Source: Rhodococcus sp. HNM0569 (GTDB lineage: Bacteria > Actinomycetota > Actinomycetes > Mycobacteriales > Mycobacteriaceae). From it: a stretch of DNA of 64,000 nt. Under the pieces are notes generated by a model. It was not told the origin of the DNA, did no database searches, and saw only the letters and a list, made by a program, of their open reading frames with translations. The position numbers and the translations under genes were made by a program. The stretch spans positions 124,001 to 188,000 of the forward strand of contig NZ_JAASAE010000002.1 of NCBI RefSeq assembly GCF_012726205.1, in the 5' to 3' direction. Below, in pieces: positions 10,624 to 19,572 of this stretch (position 1 is its first letter; every line of letters starts with the position of its first letter).

Positions 10624-11937
10624 TTGCTTTCCGCCTTCGTCTCGGCCCTCAGGACCCCGGACCTGAGGCGGAAGATCCTCATCGCGCTGGGTCTGGTCGC
10701 GCTCTACCGCATCGGTGCGCTCATCCCGTCGCCCGGTGTGGACTACGGCAATGTCCGGCAGTGTGTCGACCAGCTGTCCGGTGGCGACCAGGCGGGCATC
10801 TACTCGCTCATCAACCTGTTCTCGGGTGGTGCGCTGCTGCAGCTGTCGATCTTCGCGATCGGCATCATGCCGTTCATCACCGCGAGCATCATCGTCCAGC
10901 TGCTCACCGTCGTCATCCCGCGGTTCGAGCAACTGCGCAAGGAAGGCCAGGCCGGCCAGGCGAAGATGACGCAGTACACGCGTTATCTCGCGGTCGCCCT
11001 CGCGGTCCTGCAGTCGACCGGCATCGTCGCGCTCGCCGCGCGCGGCCAGCTGCTGCAGGGCTGTCAGGAAGAGATCATCGCGGACAAGTCGATCTTCGGC
11101 CTGGTGATCATCGTCCTGGTCATGACCGCCGGCGCCGCGCTCGTCATGTGGTTCGGCGAGGTCATCACCGAGAAGGGCGTCGGCAACGGTATGTCGCTGC
11201 TCATCTTCGCGGGCATCGCGTCGCGCCTGCCGTCCGAAGGCAAGAACCTTCTCGACAGCCGTGGCGGCCTCGTGTTCGCGCTCGTCATCGTCGTCGCGCT
11301 GGTCATCATCGCAGGCGTCGTGTTCGTCGAGCAGGGCCAGCGCCGGATCCCCGTGCAGTACGCCAAGCGCATGGTCGGCCGCAAGATGTACGGCGGCTCG
11401 TCGACCTACCTGCCGCTCAAGGTCAACCAGGCCGGCATCATCCCGGTCATCTTCGCGTCGTCGCTGCTGTACCTGCCGAATCTCATCGCCCAGCTGACCG
11501 GTGCCACGACCGATCCCGACCCCAGCTGGTGGCAGCGCATCGTCAACGAGTACCTGGTCAACCCGAACAATCCGGTCTACATCGCGATCTACTTCGCGCT
11601 GATCGTCTTCTTCGTGTTCTTCTACGTCGCGATCACGTTCAACCCGGAGGAACGTGCCGACGAGATGAAGAAGTTCGGCGGCTTCATCCCGGGCATCCGC
11701 CCCGGACGGCCCACCGCCGACTACCTCAACTACGTACTCAACCGCATCACGGTGCCCGGCTCGATCTACCTCGGTCTGATCGCCGTGCTCCCGCACTTCT
11801 TCCTGTCCGGTAGCCAGACGACGAGCAGCATCTTCGGCGGTGCCGCCGTCCTGATTCTCGTCAGTGTCGCGCTCGACACTGTCAAGCAAATCGAAAGTCA
11901 GCTGATGCAGCGCAACTATGAAGGGTTCCTGAAGTGA
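10624..11937 (+). CDS. secY: Preprotein translocase subunit SecY
   Basis: SecY (437 residues) is the channel subunit of the SecYEG translocon in the cytoplasmic membrane. About ten hydrophobic segments are visible, and the conserved cytoplasmic loops include [20 protein letters not shown] and the [20 protein letters not shown] segment. The best start is TTG at 10624, because AGGAGGA at 10614-10620 is ideally spaced and the N-terminus then matches MLSAF-type actinobacterial SecY. It is followed by adk with a GTGA overlap and lies downstream of the rplO terminator. This gene is the main housekeeping secretion channel, separate from the ESX-4 system further right. Confidence 0.96.
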   Translation: MLSAFVSALRTPDLRRKILIALGLVALYRIGALIPSPGVDYGNVRQCVDQLSGGDQAGIYSLINLFSGGALLQLSIFAIGIMPFITASIIVQLLTVVIPRFEQLRKEGQAGQAKMTQYTRYLAVALAVLQSTGIVALAARGQLLQGCQEEIIADKSIFGLVIIVLVMTAGAALVMWFGEVITEKGVGNGMSLLIFAGIASRLPSEGKNLLDSRGGLVFALVIVVALVIIAGVVFVEQGQRRIPVQYAKRMVGRKMYGGSSTYLPLKVNQAGIIPVIFASSLLYLPNLIAQLTGATTDPDPSWWQRIVNEYLVNPNNPVYIAIYFALIVFFVFFYVAITFNPEERADEMKKFGGFIPGIRPGRPTADYLNYVLNRITVPGSIYLGLIAVLPHFFLSGSQTTSSIFGGAAVLILVSVALDTVKQIESQLMQRNYEGFLK

Positions 11938-12479
11938 GACTTGTTCTGCTGGGTCCTCCCGGTGCCGGTAAGGGCACCCAGGCCGCTCTCCTGTCGGAGC
12001 ACTTCGGTGTCCCGCACATCTCGACGGGCGATCTCTTCCGCGCCAACATCGGCCAGAAGACGGCGCTCGGCCTCGAGGCGAAGAGCTACATGGACGCGGG
12101 CGAACTCGTCCCGGCAGAAATCACCAACAAGATGGTGAAGGAACGCCTCGCGGAACCCGACGCCACCAACGGCTTCCTGCTCGACGGGTTCCCGCGCTCG
12201 GTCGGACAGGCGCAGGCGCTCGAATCGATCCTGCGCGATCTCGGCACCTCGCTCGACGCGGTCGTCTCGTTCTCGGTCGACGAGGACGTCGTCGTCGAGC
12301 GGATGCTCGCGCGCGGACGTGAGGACGACAAGGAAGACGTCATCCGCAACCGGCTCCGGGTGTACCGCGACGAGACGGCCCCGCTGCTCGACTACTACAA
12401 GGACACGGTCGTCACGATCGACGCGGTGGGTGACGTCCAGGACGTCTTCCAGCGCGTCCTCGACGCGGTCGCGAAGTAG
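11934..12479 (+). CDS. adk: Adenylate kinase
   Basis: Adenylate kinase interconverts ATP plus AMP and two ADP in the cytoplasm. The P-loop [10 protein letters not shown] (Lys13) is at the N-terminus, and the AMP-binding DGFPRS motif lies near residue 84. At 181 residues it is the short form lacking the extended LID insert, like the M. tuberculosis enzyme. It starts at the GTG that overlaps the secY stop and precedes map, an arrangement conserved in actinobacteria. Confidence 0.97.
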   Translation: MRLVLLGPPGAGKGTQAALLSEHFGVPHISTGDLFRANIGQKTALGLEAKSYMDAGELVPAEITNKMVKERLAEPDATNGFLLDGFPRSVGQAQALESILRDLGTSLDAVVSFSVDEDVVVERMLARGREDDKEDVIRNRLRVYRDETAPLLDYYKDTVVTIDAVGDVQDVFQRVLDAVAK

Positions 12480-12486
12480 CGGGCAC

Positions 12487-13284
12487 ATGGGCTTCGGGCG
12501 TAAGCGCAAGGTGGTGCCGTTCCGCACCGAGGGCGAGCTGGACGCGATGGCGGCTGCCGGTGCAGTCGTCGGGCGTGCGCTCGTCGCCGTGCGCGACGCC
12601 GCGAAGCCCGGTGTCAGCACTCTCGAACTCGACGAGGTGGCCGAGTCCGTGATCCGCGGTGCCGGCGCGGTGCCGTCGTTCAAGGGGTACCACGGGTTTC
12701 CCGGCTCGATCTGCTCGTCGGTCAACGACCGTGTGGTGCACGGCATCCCGTCGGCCGACGACATCCTGCGCGACGGCGACCTCGTGTCGATCGACTGCGG
12801 TGCGATCCTCGACGGCTGGCACGGCGACTCCGCGTGGACGTTCGGTGTCGGTGCGCTCGGCGAGGCCGACCAGCAGCTGAGCGCCGCCACCCGCACGTCG
12901 ATGGAGGCGGGGATCGCGGCGATGCTGCCGGGCAACCGGCTCACCGATGTCTCCCACGCCATCGAACTCGGCACCCGCGCCGCGGAGAAGCAGGACGGCC
13001 GCCGTTACGGCATCGTCGACGGCTACGGCGGTCACGGCATCGGCCGCGAGATGCACATGGACCCGTTCCTCGCGAACGAGGGTGCTCCCGGCAAAGGTCC
13101 GCAACTCGTCGTCGGTTCCGTGCTCGCGATCGAACCGATGCTCACTCTCGGCACCGAGGACACCGTGGTTCTCGACGACGACTGGACCGTCGTCACCGCG
13201 GACGGCACTCGGGCAGCGCACTGGGAACACACGGTCGCCGTCACCGAGAACGGTCCGCGCATCCTCACGCTTCGGCCGGAGTAG
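12487..13284 (+). CDS. map: Type I methionine aminopeptidase
   Basis: This enzyme removes the N-terminal Met from nascent proteins. The five metal ligands of the family can be placed: Asp in AILDGWHGD and in [10 protein letters not shown], His in [12 protein letters not shown], Glu in AIEPML and Glu in WEHTVAV. The protein has 265 residues from the ATG at 12487, seven bases after adk; a frame open further upstream overlaps adk and is not the start. It ends the secY-adk-map group and faces dtd. Confidence 0.96.
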   Translation: MGFGRKRKVVPFRTEGELDAMAAAGAVVGRALVAVRDAAKPGVSTLELDEVAESVIRGAGAVPSFKGYHGFPGSICSSVNDRVVHGIPSADDILRDGDLVSIDCGAILDGWHGDSAWTFGVGALGEADQQLSAATRTSMEAGIAAMLPGNRLTDVSHAIELGTRAAEKQDGRRYGIVDGYGGHGIGREMHMDPFLANEGAPGKGPQLVVGSVLAIEPMLTLGTEDTVVLDDDWTVVTADGTRAAHWEHTVAVTENGPRILTLRPE

Positions 13285-13300
13285 TCGCCGGCGGCGTCGG

Positions 13301-13750
13301 TCACACCTCGACGAGAACCGTGAACGGTCCGTCGTTGACCGACTCGATCACCATGTGTGCGCCGAACCTCCCGGTCGCGACGGTCGCCCCTCGGTCGCGC
13401 AGTTCGGCGACGACCGCGTCGACCAGCGGCTCCGCGACCGCGCCCGGAGCGGCGTCCGACCACGACGGTCGCCTGCCCTTGGCGGTGCGTCCGTACAGCG
13501 TGAACTGGCTGACGGCGAGGATCGGCGCGTCGACATCGGAGGCGCTCTGCTCGGGAGAACCGGGTCCGGCGCCGTCGAGGATTCGTAGCGTCCAGATCTT
13601 GCGGGCCAACTCGGCGGCCTCGCCGGGGCCGTCGGTGTGTGTGACACCGACATAGGCAAGCAGGCCCTGACCGATGGGGGAGATGCTGCCGACGACCTGG
13701 CCGTCGACGGTGACCGAGGCCGACACGACTCGTTGCAGTACTGCGCGCAT
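13301..13750 (-). CDS. dtd: D-aminoacyl-tRNA deacylase
   Basis: Dtd hydrolyses D-aminoacyl-tRNAs (for example D-Tyr-tRNA), protecting translation from D-amino acids. The 149-residue protein begins MRAVLQRV and has the active-site motif SQFTLYG near residue 83 and the second motif NDGPFT near the C-terminus, where most homologues have GPVT. It is a single gene convergent with map. Upstream on its strand, CATCAT at 13758-13763 lies seven bases from the ATG, compatible with a leaderless message. Confidence 0.95.
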   Translation of the reverse strand: MRAVLQRVVSASVTVDGQVVGSISPIGQGLLAYVGVTHTDGPGEAAELARKIWTLRILDGAGPGSPEQSASDVDAPILAVSQFTLYGRTAKGRRPSWSDAAPGAVAEPLVDAVVAELRDRGATVATGRFGAHMVIESVNDGPFTVLVEV

Positions 13751-13802
13751 GCCGAGGATGATGGTGCACCGGGGTCGTCCCGCGGCGGCCGACCCCGGCT
13801 AT

Positions 13803-13831
13803 TTGGCCTGGTCGGGCATTTGCCGTAACAT
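13803..13831 (+). promoter_or_regulatory. Candidate promoter of the infA (alpha) operon
   Basis: TTGGCC at 13803-13808 and TAACAT at 13826-13831 are spaced by 17 bases. Transcription from about 13838 would give a leader of roughly 200 bases before infA. The stretch 13832-14040 shows no other gene. Confidence 0.6.
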
Positions 13832-14040
13832 GGTGAGTCGGTGCGTCCTGCGCGCCGGTTCTTTGCGTGTCGAAGGCCTTCGCAAGTAGAAGGCCTCGAA
13901 GTCGCTTGCAGGCCCTCACGGGTCGTGGGCGACCGGCGTCGGCAAGCGTGTTCCGGTCGCTGTTCGCGTCACAGTAACGGATGACATGCACCAAAGGAAG
14001 ACGGGCAACCGGCCCGTCGCCGACACGGATCGCGGAGGAT

Positions 14041-14262
14041 ATGGCTAAGAAGGACGGGGCCATCGAGGTCGAGGGCCGAGTAGTCGAACCACTGCCGAAT
14101 GCGATGTTTCGCATCGAGCTGGAGAACGGCCACAAGGTTCTGGCACACATCAGCGGAAAGATGCGTCAGCACTACATTCGCATCCTCCCGGAAGACCGCG
14201 TCGTCGTGGAGCTGTCGCCCTACGACCTCTCGCGCGGTCGCATCGTCTACCGGTACAAGTAA
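14041..14262 (+). CDS. infA: Translation initiation factor IF-1
   Basis: IF-1 (73 residues) is an OB-fold protein that binds the 30S A site during initiation. The sequence begins [20 protein letters not shown] and contains the conserved [16 protein letters not shown] and [16 protein letters not shown] segments. GCGGAGGAT immediately before the ATG sets the start. It heads the alpha operon, as in mycobacteria. Confidence 0.97.
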
Positions 14263-14346
14263 GTCTTTCCGGTCCGGTCCGGATCGGAAGTCAGTGTCCG
14301 CCGTGCTCGCGCGCGGTGGCCACCACACAACAGGAGATCAGAAGAC

Positions 14347-14460
14347 GTGAAGGTTCAGCCGAGCGTCAAGCCGATCTGCGAGAAGTGCAAGGTGATCCGC
14401 CGGAACGGGCGGGTCATGGTGATCTGCGAGAACCTGCGTCACAAGCAGCGCCAGGGCTAG
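14347..14460 (+). CDS. rpmJ: 50S ribosomal protein L36 (bL36), zinc-binding form
   Basis: This 37-residue protein begins at GTG 14347 with [15 protein letters not shown]. Cys11, Cys14, Cys27 and His32 form the C-C-C-H zinc site of the zinc-dependent L36 paralogue. AGGAG at 14332-14336 is the ribosome site. It lies between infA and rpsM as in other actinobacteria. The gene is very short, but the sequence is unmistakable. Confidence 0.95.
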   Translation: MKVQPSVKPICEKCKVIRRNGRVMVICENLRHKQRQG

Positions 14461-14654
14461 ATCACTGCCTCCTCGAGGTTCAGCTTGGCAACAAGCAATG
14501 AAGACCTCCCAGCACCAGCCGATGTGAACGGCCCGCACGGGCAGCATCGGTCGACCCCCGGCACGGAGGCCGGGGCCCCACCTGAGTTGGTTGAAAGACG
14601 TTCACAGGGGACGGACTGGGAGCAGACCTCCGCACACCGAATAGGAAATGCCAC

Positions 14655-15023
14655 ATGGCACGTCTGATGGGTGTCGATCTTCCCCGCGAGAAGCGGATGG
14701 AGATCGCACTGACCTACATCTACGGCATCGGCCGTACGCGTTCGCACGAGATTCTCGCGGCGACCGGCGTCAGCCCGGACCTGCGAAGCAAGGACCTCGG
14801 CGACGAGGACCTGACGAAGCTCCGCGACTACATCGAAGAGCAGTTCCGGGTCGAGGGTGACCTGCGTCGTGAGGTGCAGGCCGACATCCGCCGCAAGATC
14901 GAGATCGGCTGCTACCAGGGCTTGCGCCACCGTCGTGGTCTGCCCGTTCGTGGACAGCGCACCAAGACCAACGCGCGCACCCGCAAGGGTCCGAAGCGCA
15001 CTGTCGCCGGAAAGAAGAAGTAA
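14655..15023 (+). CDS. rpsM: 30S ribosomal protein S13 (uS13)
   Basis: S13 (122 residues) contacts the P-site tRNA and bridges to the 50S. The helix-two-turn-helix start [20 protein letters not shown] and the C-terminal [19 protein letters not shown] are typical. A gap of 194 bases from rpmJ holds only a short GC-rich hairpin (14556-14575). The stop overlaps the rpsK start by one base. Confidence 0.97.
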   Translation: MARLMGVDLPREKRMEIALTYIYGIGRTRSHEILAATGVSPDLRSKDLGDEDLTKLRDYIEEQFRVEGDLRREVQADIRRKIEIGCYQGLRHRRGLPVRGQRTKTNARTRKGPKRTVAGKKK

Positions 15024-15436
15024 TGCCTCCCAAGTCACGTAGCACCGGTCCGAAGAAGACCCAGAAGGCGCGCCGCAGGGACAAGAAGAACGTCCCGCAC
15101 GGCGCCGCGCACATCAAGAGCACCTTCAACAACACGATCGTCTCGATCACCGACCCCACGGGCAATGTGATCTCGTGGGCGTCGTCGGGCCACGTCGGCT
15201 TCAAGGGCTCGCGTAAGTCCACCCCGTTCGCCGCGCAGCTCGCCGCCGAGAACGCCGCCCGCAAGGCTCAGGAGCACGGCGTCAAGAAGGTCGACGTCTT
15301 CGTCAAGGGCCCGGGCTCCGGTCGCGAGACGGCGATCCGCTCGCTGCAGGCCGCCGGTCTCGAAGTGGGCACGATCTCCGATGTCACCCCGCAGCCGCAC
15401 AACGGTTGCCGTCCGCCCAAGCGGCGCCGCGTCTAA
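15023..15436 (+). CDS. rpsK: 30S ribosomal protein S11 (uS11)
   Basis: S11 (137 residues) shapes the platform of the 30S near the E site. The conserved core runs from [19 protein letters not shown] to the C-terminal [17 protein letters not shown] Lys/Arg-rich N-terminal tail precedes it. The ATG at 15023 overlaps the rpsM stop. Confidence 0.97.
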   Translation: MPPKSRSTGPKKTQKARRRDKKNVPHGAAHIKSTFNNTIVSITDPTGNVISWASSGHVGFKGSRKSTPFAAQLAAENAARKAQEHGVKKVDVFVKGPGSGRETAIRSLQAAGLEVGTISDVTPQPHNGCRPPKRRRV

Positions 15437-15458
15437 CGGGAAAGGAAGGTAATAGAAC

Positions 15459-16064
15459 ATGGCTCGTTACACCGGCCCCGTTACTCGCAAGTCGCGTCGT
15501 TTCCGTGTCGACCTCGTCGGAGGCGACCAGGCGTTCGAGCGTCGCCCCTACCCGCCCGGCCAGCACGGCCGCGCGCGGATCAAGGAGAGCGAGTACCTGC
15601 TCCAGCTGCAGGAGAAGCAGAAGGCTCGCTTCACCTACGGCGTCATGGAGAAGCAGTTCCGTCGCTACTACGAGGAAGCGGTCAACCGCCCGGGTAAGAC
15701 CGGCGAGAACCTGCTGCGCATCCTCGAGTCGCGTCTGGACAACGTCGTCTACCGTGCCGGCCTCGCCCGCACGCGTCGCCAGGCACGCCAGATGGTCACG
15801 CACGGACACCTTCTCGTGAACAACAAGAAGGTCGACATCCCCAGCTACCGCGTCTCCCAGTACGACATCATCGATGTCAAGGAGAAGTCGCTGGCGACGC
15901 TGCCGTTCCAGATCGCCCGCGAGACCCAGGGCGACCGCCCGGTCCCCGGATGGCTGCAGGTCGTCGGCGGACGCCTCCGGATCCTGGTCCACCAGCTTCC
16001 CGAGCGCGCGCAGATCGACGTTCCGCTCCAGGAACAGCTCATCGTCGAGTACTACTCGAAGTAA
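15459..16064 (+). CDS. rpsD: 30S ribosomal protein S4 (uS4), zinc-free form
   Basis: S4 (201 residues) is a primary 16S-binding protein and a repressor of the alpha operon in E. coli. The S4 RNA-binding domain is in ESRLDNVVYRAGLARTRRQA and the following QMVTHGHLLVN. No cysteine occurs anywhere in the protein, so it belongs to the zinc-independent S4 type found in actinobacteria. It precedes rpoA by about 100 bases that include an imperfect GC-rich hairpin. Confidence 0.97.
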   Translation: MARYTGPVTRKSRRFRVDLVGGDQAFERRPYPPGQHGRARIKESEYLLQLQEKQKARFTYGVMEKQFRRYYEEAVNRPGKTGENLLRILESRLDNVVYRAGLARTRRQARQMVTHGHLLVNNKKVDIPSYRVSQYDIIDVKEKSLATLPFQIARETQGDRPVPGWLQVVGGRLRILVHQLPERAQIDVPLQEQLIVEYYSK

Positions 16065-16166
16065 GACCCTGTCGTTCGTGGGCATCGCGCCGCGGTGCCC
16101 ACGGGCGGCGAAGGTCTTTCCCCATTCGTGGGCGTCAAATAGCGGGCGCCCGTACAGGAGGAAACA

Positions 16167-17228
16167 ATGCTCATCTCGCAGCGACCCACGCTGACCGAAG
16201 AGGTCATCGCTGACAACCGTTCGAAGTTCGTCATCGAGCCCCTCGAGCCTGGCTTCGGGTACACCCTCGGCAACTCGCTTCGTCGCACCCTGCTGTCGTC
16301 GATCCCCGGCGCGGCCGTCACCAGCATCCGTATCGACGGCGTGCTGCACGAGTTCACCACCGTCCCCGGAGTGAAGGAAGACGTCACCGACATCATCCTG
16401 AACCTCAAGGGCCTCGTGGTCAGCTCGGAAGAGGACGAGCCGGTCACGATGTACGTCCGCAAGCAGGGACCGGGCGAGGTCACCGCGGGCGATATCGTGC
16501 CGCCTGCCGGTGTCGTCGTGCACAACCCGGATCTGCACATCGCCACCCTGAACGACAAGGGCAAGCTGGAGATCGAGCTCGTCGTCGAGCGCGGTCGCGG
16601 CTACGTCCCCGCCGTCCAGAACAAGGCGACCGGCGCCGAGATCGGCCGCATCCCGGTCGACTCGATCTACTCGCCGGTGCTCAAGGTGACCTACAAGGTC
16701 GAGGCCACCCGCGTCGAGCAGCGCACCGACTTCGATCGGTTGATTCTCGACGTCGAGACGAAGAACTCGATCACTGCGCGGGACGCGCTCGCTTCGGCGG
16801 GCAAGACCCTCGTCGAGCTCTTCGGCCTCGCCCGTGAGCTGAACGTCGAAGCCGAAGGCATCGAGATCGGACCCTCGCCCGCCGAGGCCGATCACATCGC
16901 CGCTTTCGGGCTGCCGATCGAGGATCTGGATCTCACGGTTCGGTCCTACAACTGCCTCAAGCGCGAGGGTGTCCACACCGTCGGCGAGCTGGTCGGTCGC
17001 ACCGAGTCGGATCTGCTCGACATCCGCAACTTCGGGCAGAAGTCGATCGACGAGGTCAAGGTCAAGCTGCACTCGCTCGGCCTTTCGCTCAAGGACAGCC
17101 CCGCGTCGTTCGATCCGTCCACCGTGGCGGGTTACGACGCAGCCACCGGCACGTGGAGCGACACCGACAGCGGTTCGTTCGGCGACGCCGACGGCAACGA
17201 GGACTACGCCGAGACCGAGCAGCTCTAA
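16167..17228 (+). CDS. rpoA: DNA-directed RNA polymerase alpha subunit
   Basis: RpoA (353 residues) dimerises to nucleate RNA polymerase; its C-terminal domain contacts promoter UP elements and activators. The N-terminal domain holds [20 protein letters not shown] (residues about 27-46). The alpha-CTD is visible in [19 protein letters not shown] and [17 protein letters not shown], and a roughly 35-residue acidic tail follows it. ACAGGAGGAAAC precedes the ATG. Its place in the alpha operon between rpsD and rplQ is standard. Confidence 0.98.
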   Translation: MLISQRPTLTEEVIADNRSKFVIEPLEPGFGYTLGNSLRRTLLSSIPGAAVTSIRIDGVLHEFTTVPGVKEDVTDIILNLKGLVVSSEEDEPVTMYVRKQGPGEVTAGDIVPPAGVVVHNPDLHIATLNDKGKLEIELVVERGRGYVPAVQNKATGAEIGRIPVDSIYSPVLKVTYKVEATRVEQRTDFDRLILDVETKNSITARDALASAGKTLVELFGLARELNVEAEGIEIGPSPAEADHIAAFGLPIEDLDLTVRSYNCLKREGVHTVGELVGRTESDLLDIRNFGQKSIDEVKVKLHSLGLSLKDSPASFDPSTVAGYDAATGTWSDTDSGSFGDADGNEDYAETEQL

Positions 17229-17260
17229 AGCAGTTCACGGTCCTTTACTAGGAGAACATC

Positions 17261-17815
17261 ATGCCCAAGCCCAAGAAGGGTGCCCGCTTCGGCGGGTCGG
17301 CTTCGCACCAGAAGGCGATCTTCGCCAATCTGGCCACCGCGCTCTTCGAGCACGGTCGCATCACCACCACGGAGGCCAAGGCCAAGGCCCTGCGTCCGTA
17401 CGCCGAGAAGCTCGTCACGCACGCGAAGGCCGGCACTCTCGCCCACCGTCGTGAGGTGCTGAAGGTCATCCGCAACAAGGATGTCGTGCACACCCTGTTC
17501 GCGGAGATCGGTCCGTTCTACGCCGACCGCGACGGCGGCTACACCCGCATCGTCAAGACGGTGCCCCGCAAGGGTGACAACGCTCCGATGGCGATCATCG
17601 AGCTCGTCAAGGAGAAGACCGTCACGTCCGAGGCCGACCGCGCTCGCCGTGTGAAGGCCTCCAAGCCTGCAGCGGACGAAAACGTCGTGGAGGCTGTCGA
17701 AGCCGACGCGACCGAGGCAGAGGTCGAGAACGCCGACGCCGTCGTCGAAGGCATCGAGGAAGAGACCGCCTCGGCCGCCGACGCTGCGGATGCCGAAGCC
17801 GACAAGAAGGACTAG
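17261..17815 (+). CDS. rplQ: 50S ribosomal protein L17 (bL17) with acidic tail
   Basis: L17 (184 residues) lies near the tunnel exit. The bacterial L17 domain covers the first 120 or so residues, from [20 protein letters not shown] to [14 protein letters not shown]. It is followed by an Ala/Glu/Asp-rich tail of about 60 residues, a feature of actinobacterial L17. It is the last gene of the alpha operon before the terminator at 17844-17883. Confidence 0.97.
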   Translation: MPKPKKGARFGGSASHQKAIFANLATALFEHGRITTTEAKAKALRPYAEKLVTHAKAGTLAHRREVLKVIRNKDVVHTLFAEIGPFYADRDGGYTRIVKTVPRKGDNAPMAIIELVKEKTVTSEADRARRVKASKPAADENVVEAVEADATEAEVENADAVVEGIEEETASAADAADAEADKKD

Positions 17816-17821
17816 TTCTTC

Positions 17822-18697
17822 TTGAGCTCGACACACGCTGTACCGAACGAGCCCGCCGTCCACGACGGCGGGCTCGTTCGTTTGCGTCTCGACGTCGCGT
17901 ACGACGGCACCGACTTCTCCGGATGGGCACGTCAGGACGGGCTACGCACCGTATGCGGCGAACTCGAGGAGAAACTCGGTGCGGTACTGCGCGTGCCGCT
18001 GCAGCTGACCGTCGCCGGCCGCACGGACGCCGGGGTCCACGCGACGGGCCAGGTGGCCCACGTCGACGTCCCGGCCGACGCGGTGCCCGAGGAGCCCGCC
18101 AGGCTGCTCCGCCGGATGGCCCGCTTCCTGTCGCCCGATGTCCGGCTGACCGGCATCGGGATCGCACCCCCCGACTTCGACGCACGCTTCTCGGCGCTGC
18201 GGCGCCACTACGAGTACCGGGTCACCACGGCGCCGTACGGCGCCGAGCCGCTCCACGCACGCGACACGGTCGCGCATCCGCGCCCGCTGGATCTCGACGT
18301 CGTCCGACAGGCGTCCGACCGGCTCATCGGCCTGCACGATTTCGCCGCATTCTGCAAGCGGCGTGAAGGCGCCACGACGATCCGTGACCTGCAAAGGTTC
18401 TCGTGGCACCAGGACGGCGACCTCTTCACCGCCGCTGTGAGCGCCGATGCATTCTGCTGGTCGATGGTGCGCAGCCTCGTCGGTGCCGTGCTCGCCGTGG
18501 GTGAGGGCCGACGCCCGGTGAGCTGGATCGACGAGCTGCTCACCGAGACATCGCGGTCCAGTGCGGTGCTCGTGGCGCCGGCCAAGGGGCTGTGCCTCGT
18601 CGGCGTCGACTACCCCGACGACCGCGACCTCGCCGCCCGCAATGCCACCACGCGCGATGTCCGCACGACCACCGGGTGCTGCGGAGACGCGTCGTGA
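17822..18697 (+). CDS. truA: tRNA pseudouridine(38-40) synthase TruA
   Basis: TruA converts uridines 38-40 of tRNA anticodon arms to pseudouridine. The catalytic Asp is in [10 protein letters not shown] (residue 69 with this start), and LRRHYEYRV and [14 protein letters not shown] are conserved. The start is uncertain: TTG 17822 has AAGGA about 10 bases upstream and gives 291 residues. A perfect terminator hairpin at 17844-17883 lies within those first codons, and TTG 17882 just after the hairpin would still keep the domain. Synteny (rplQ-truA-ESX-4) matches M. tuberculosis Rv3456c-Rv3455c. Confidence 0.93.
   Translation: MSSTHAVPNEPAVHDGGLVRLRLDVAYDGTDFSGWARQDGLRTVCGELEEKLGAVLRVPLQLTVAGRTDAGVHATGQVAHVDVPADAVPEEPARLLRRMARFLSPDVRLTGIGIAPPDFDARFSALRRHYEYRVTTAPYGAEPLHARDTVAHPRPLDLDVVRQASDRLIGLHDFAAFCKRREGATTIRDLQRFSWHQDGDLFTAAVSADAFCWSMVRSLVGAVLAVGEGRRPVSWIDELLTETSRSSAVLVAPAKGLCLVGVDYPDDRDLAARNATTRDVRTTTGCCGDAS
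17844..17883 (+). terminator. Terminator of the alpha operon, inside the truA 5' end
   Basis: CGAACGAGCCCGCCGTC at 17844-17860 pairs perfectly with 17864-17880 over a CAC loop, followed by TTT. It lies 29 bases after the rplQ stop and overlaps the first 20 or so codons of truA as called, so it could limit truA expression. Confidence 0.75.
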
Positions 18698-18759
18698 ACG
18701 GTCCCACATCGCGGGAGCCGGGGCAGACGCGGTCACCGGGGTTGGCTATGGTGTCCGGC

Positions 18760-18987
18760 ATGCCTCGAGACGAGTGGGCCGGGTTCGTCCGCGGACAACT
18801 GCAGGCCACAGGGATGACCTATACGCAACTTGCGGGTGCGCTCGGCATCGCGCCGCAGTACGTGCTCGATTGGATCAACGACGCGCCGCGCGCCGGCGCT
18901 CAGCCCGCGCTGGTCGTGCGTGCCACGGCACGCGCGCTCGGTGTTCCGACGTCGTCGGCCTTGTCGGCGGCCGGCTACCCTGCCTGA
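18760..18987 (+). CDS. Small helix-turn-helix protein
   Basis: This 75-residue protein has a Cro/C1-like helix-turn-helix: TYTQLAGALGIAPQYVLDWI at about residues 20-39 has the pattern of two helices and a turn. The rest is Ala-rich helix with no other domain. The ATG at 18760 is favoured because TATGGT at 18747-18752 sits seven bases before it, as expected for a leaderless message; an ATG at 18748 is an alternative. The flavin reductase gene follows after four bases, so the two may be co-transcribed. Its target is unknown. Confidence 0.75.
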   Translation: MPRDEWAGFVRGQLQATGMTYTQLAGALGIAPQYVLDWINDAPRAGAQPALVVRATARALGVPTSSALSAAGYPA

Positions 18988-18991
18988 TCCG

Positions 18992-19558
18992 ATGACCGAC
19001 GACGCGCGGATCCGCCTCGCGGTCGTCGTCGCGTCGACGCGGCCACAGCGCGTCGCCCCGCGCGTTGCGGCGTGGTTCACCGATCACGCGCACGCACACG
19101 ACGATGTCGAGGTCTCGACGATCGACCTCTGCGACTATCCGCTTCCGGCGGACCTCTCGCCGTCCGAAGCGGGGGAGCGTCTTCGCCGCCGCGTCGCGGA
19201 GTCCGATGCATTCGTGGTCGTCACTTCGGAGTACAACCACGGCTATCCGGCATCGCTCAAGACGGCGTTCGACACCGTGAAGCACGAATGGCGGAGCAAG
19301 CCGGTCGGTTTCGTCTCGTACGGCGGTATGGCAGGCGGCGCTCGTGCCACCGAGCAGCTGCGCCAGGTCGCGGTCGAGCTGCACATGCTGCCCGTCCAGC
19401 AGACCGTCGTCCTCGCTCGAATCCGCCGTGCGTTCGACGAGGCCGGGCGATTGCACGACGACGTCGCGGACGATCACGCACGCGACCTGCTCGCACAGCT
19501 GCACTGGTGGGCGGGGGCGGTGCGACTGCGCACCGAGCGGAGTTCGTACCCGGGCTGA
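18992..19558 (+). CDS. NAD(P)H-dependent FMN reductase-like flavoprotein
   Basis: The 188-residue product has the flavodoxin-like fold of NADPH-dependent FMN reductases: an N-terminal strand with VVVASTRPQR for the FMN phosphate, SEYNHGYPASLKTAFD (residues about 79-94) as the family signature, and a Gly-rich VSYGGMAGGARA loop. The ATG at 18992 lies four bases after the HTH gene. TACCCT at 18976-18981 could serve as its own -10 element. A role in quinone, flavin or metal reduction is possible; the substrate cannot be told from sequence. Confidence 0.88.
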   Translation: MTDDARIRLAVVVASTRPQRVAPRVAAWFTDHAHAHDDVEVSTIDLCDYPLPADLSPSEAGERLRRRVAESDAFVVVTSEYNHGYPASLKTAFDTVKHEWRSKPVGFVSYGGMAGGARATEQLRQVAVELHMLPVQQTVVLARIRRAFDEAGRLHDDVADDHARDLLAQLHWWAGAVRLRTERSSYPG

Positions 19559-19572
19559 GCCGGCGAATCGAT

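Noticed and set aside
14556-14575. Short GC-rich hairpin between rpmJ and rpsM as a terminator
   Set aside because: The stem is only seven base pairs, lacks a T-run, and the genes downstream belong to the same operon; it is too weak to call.
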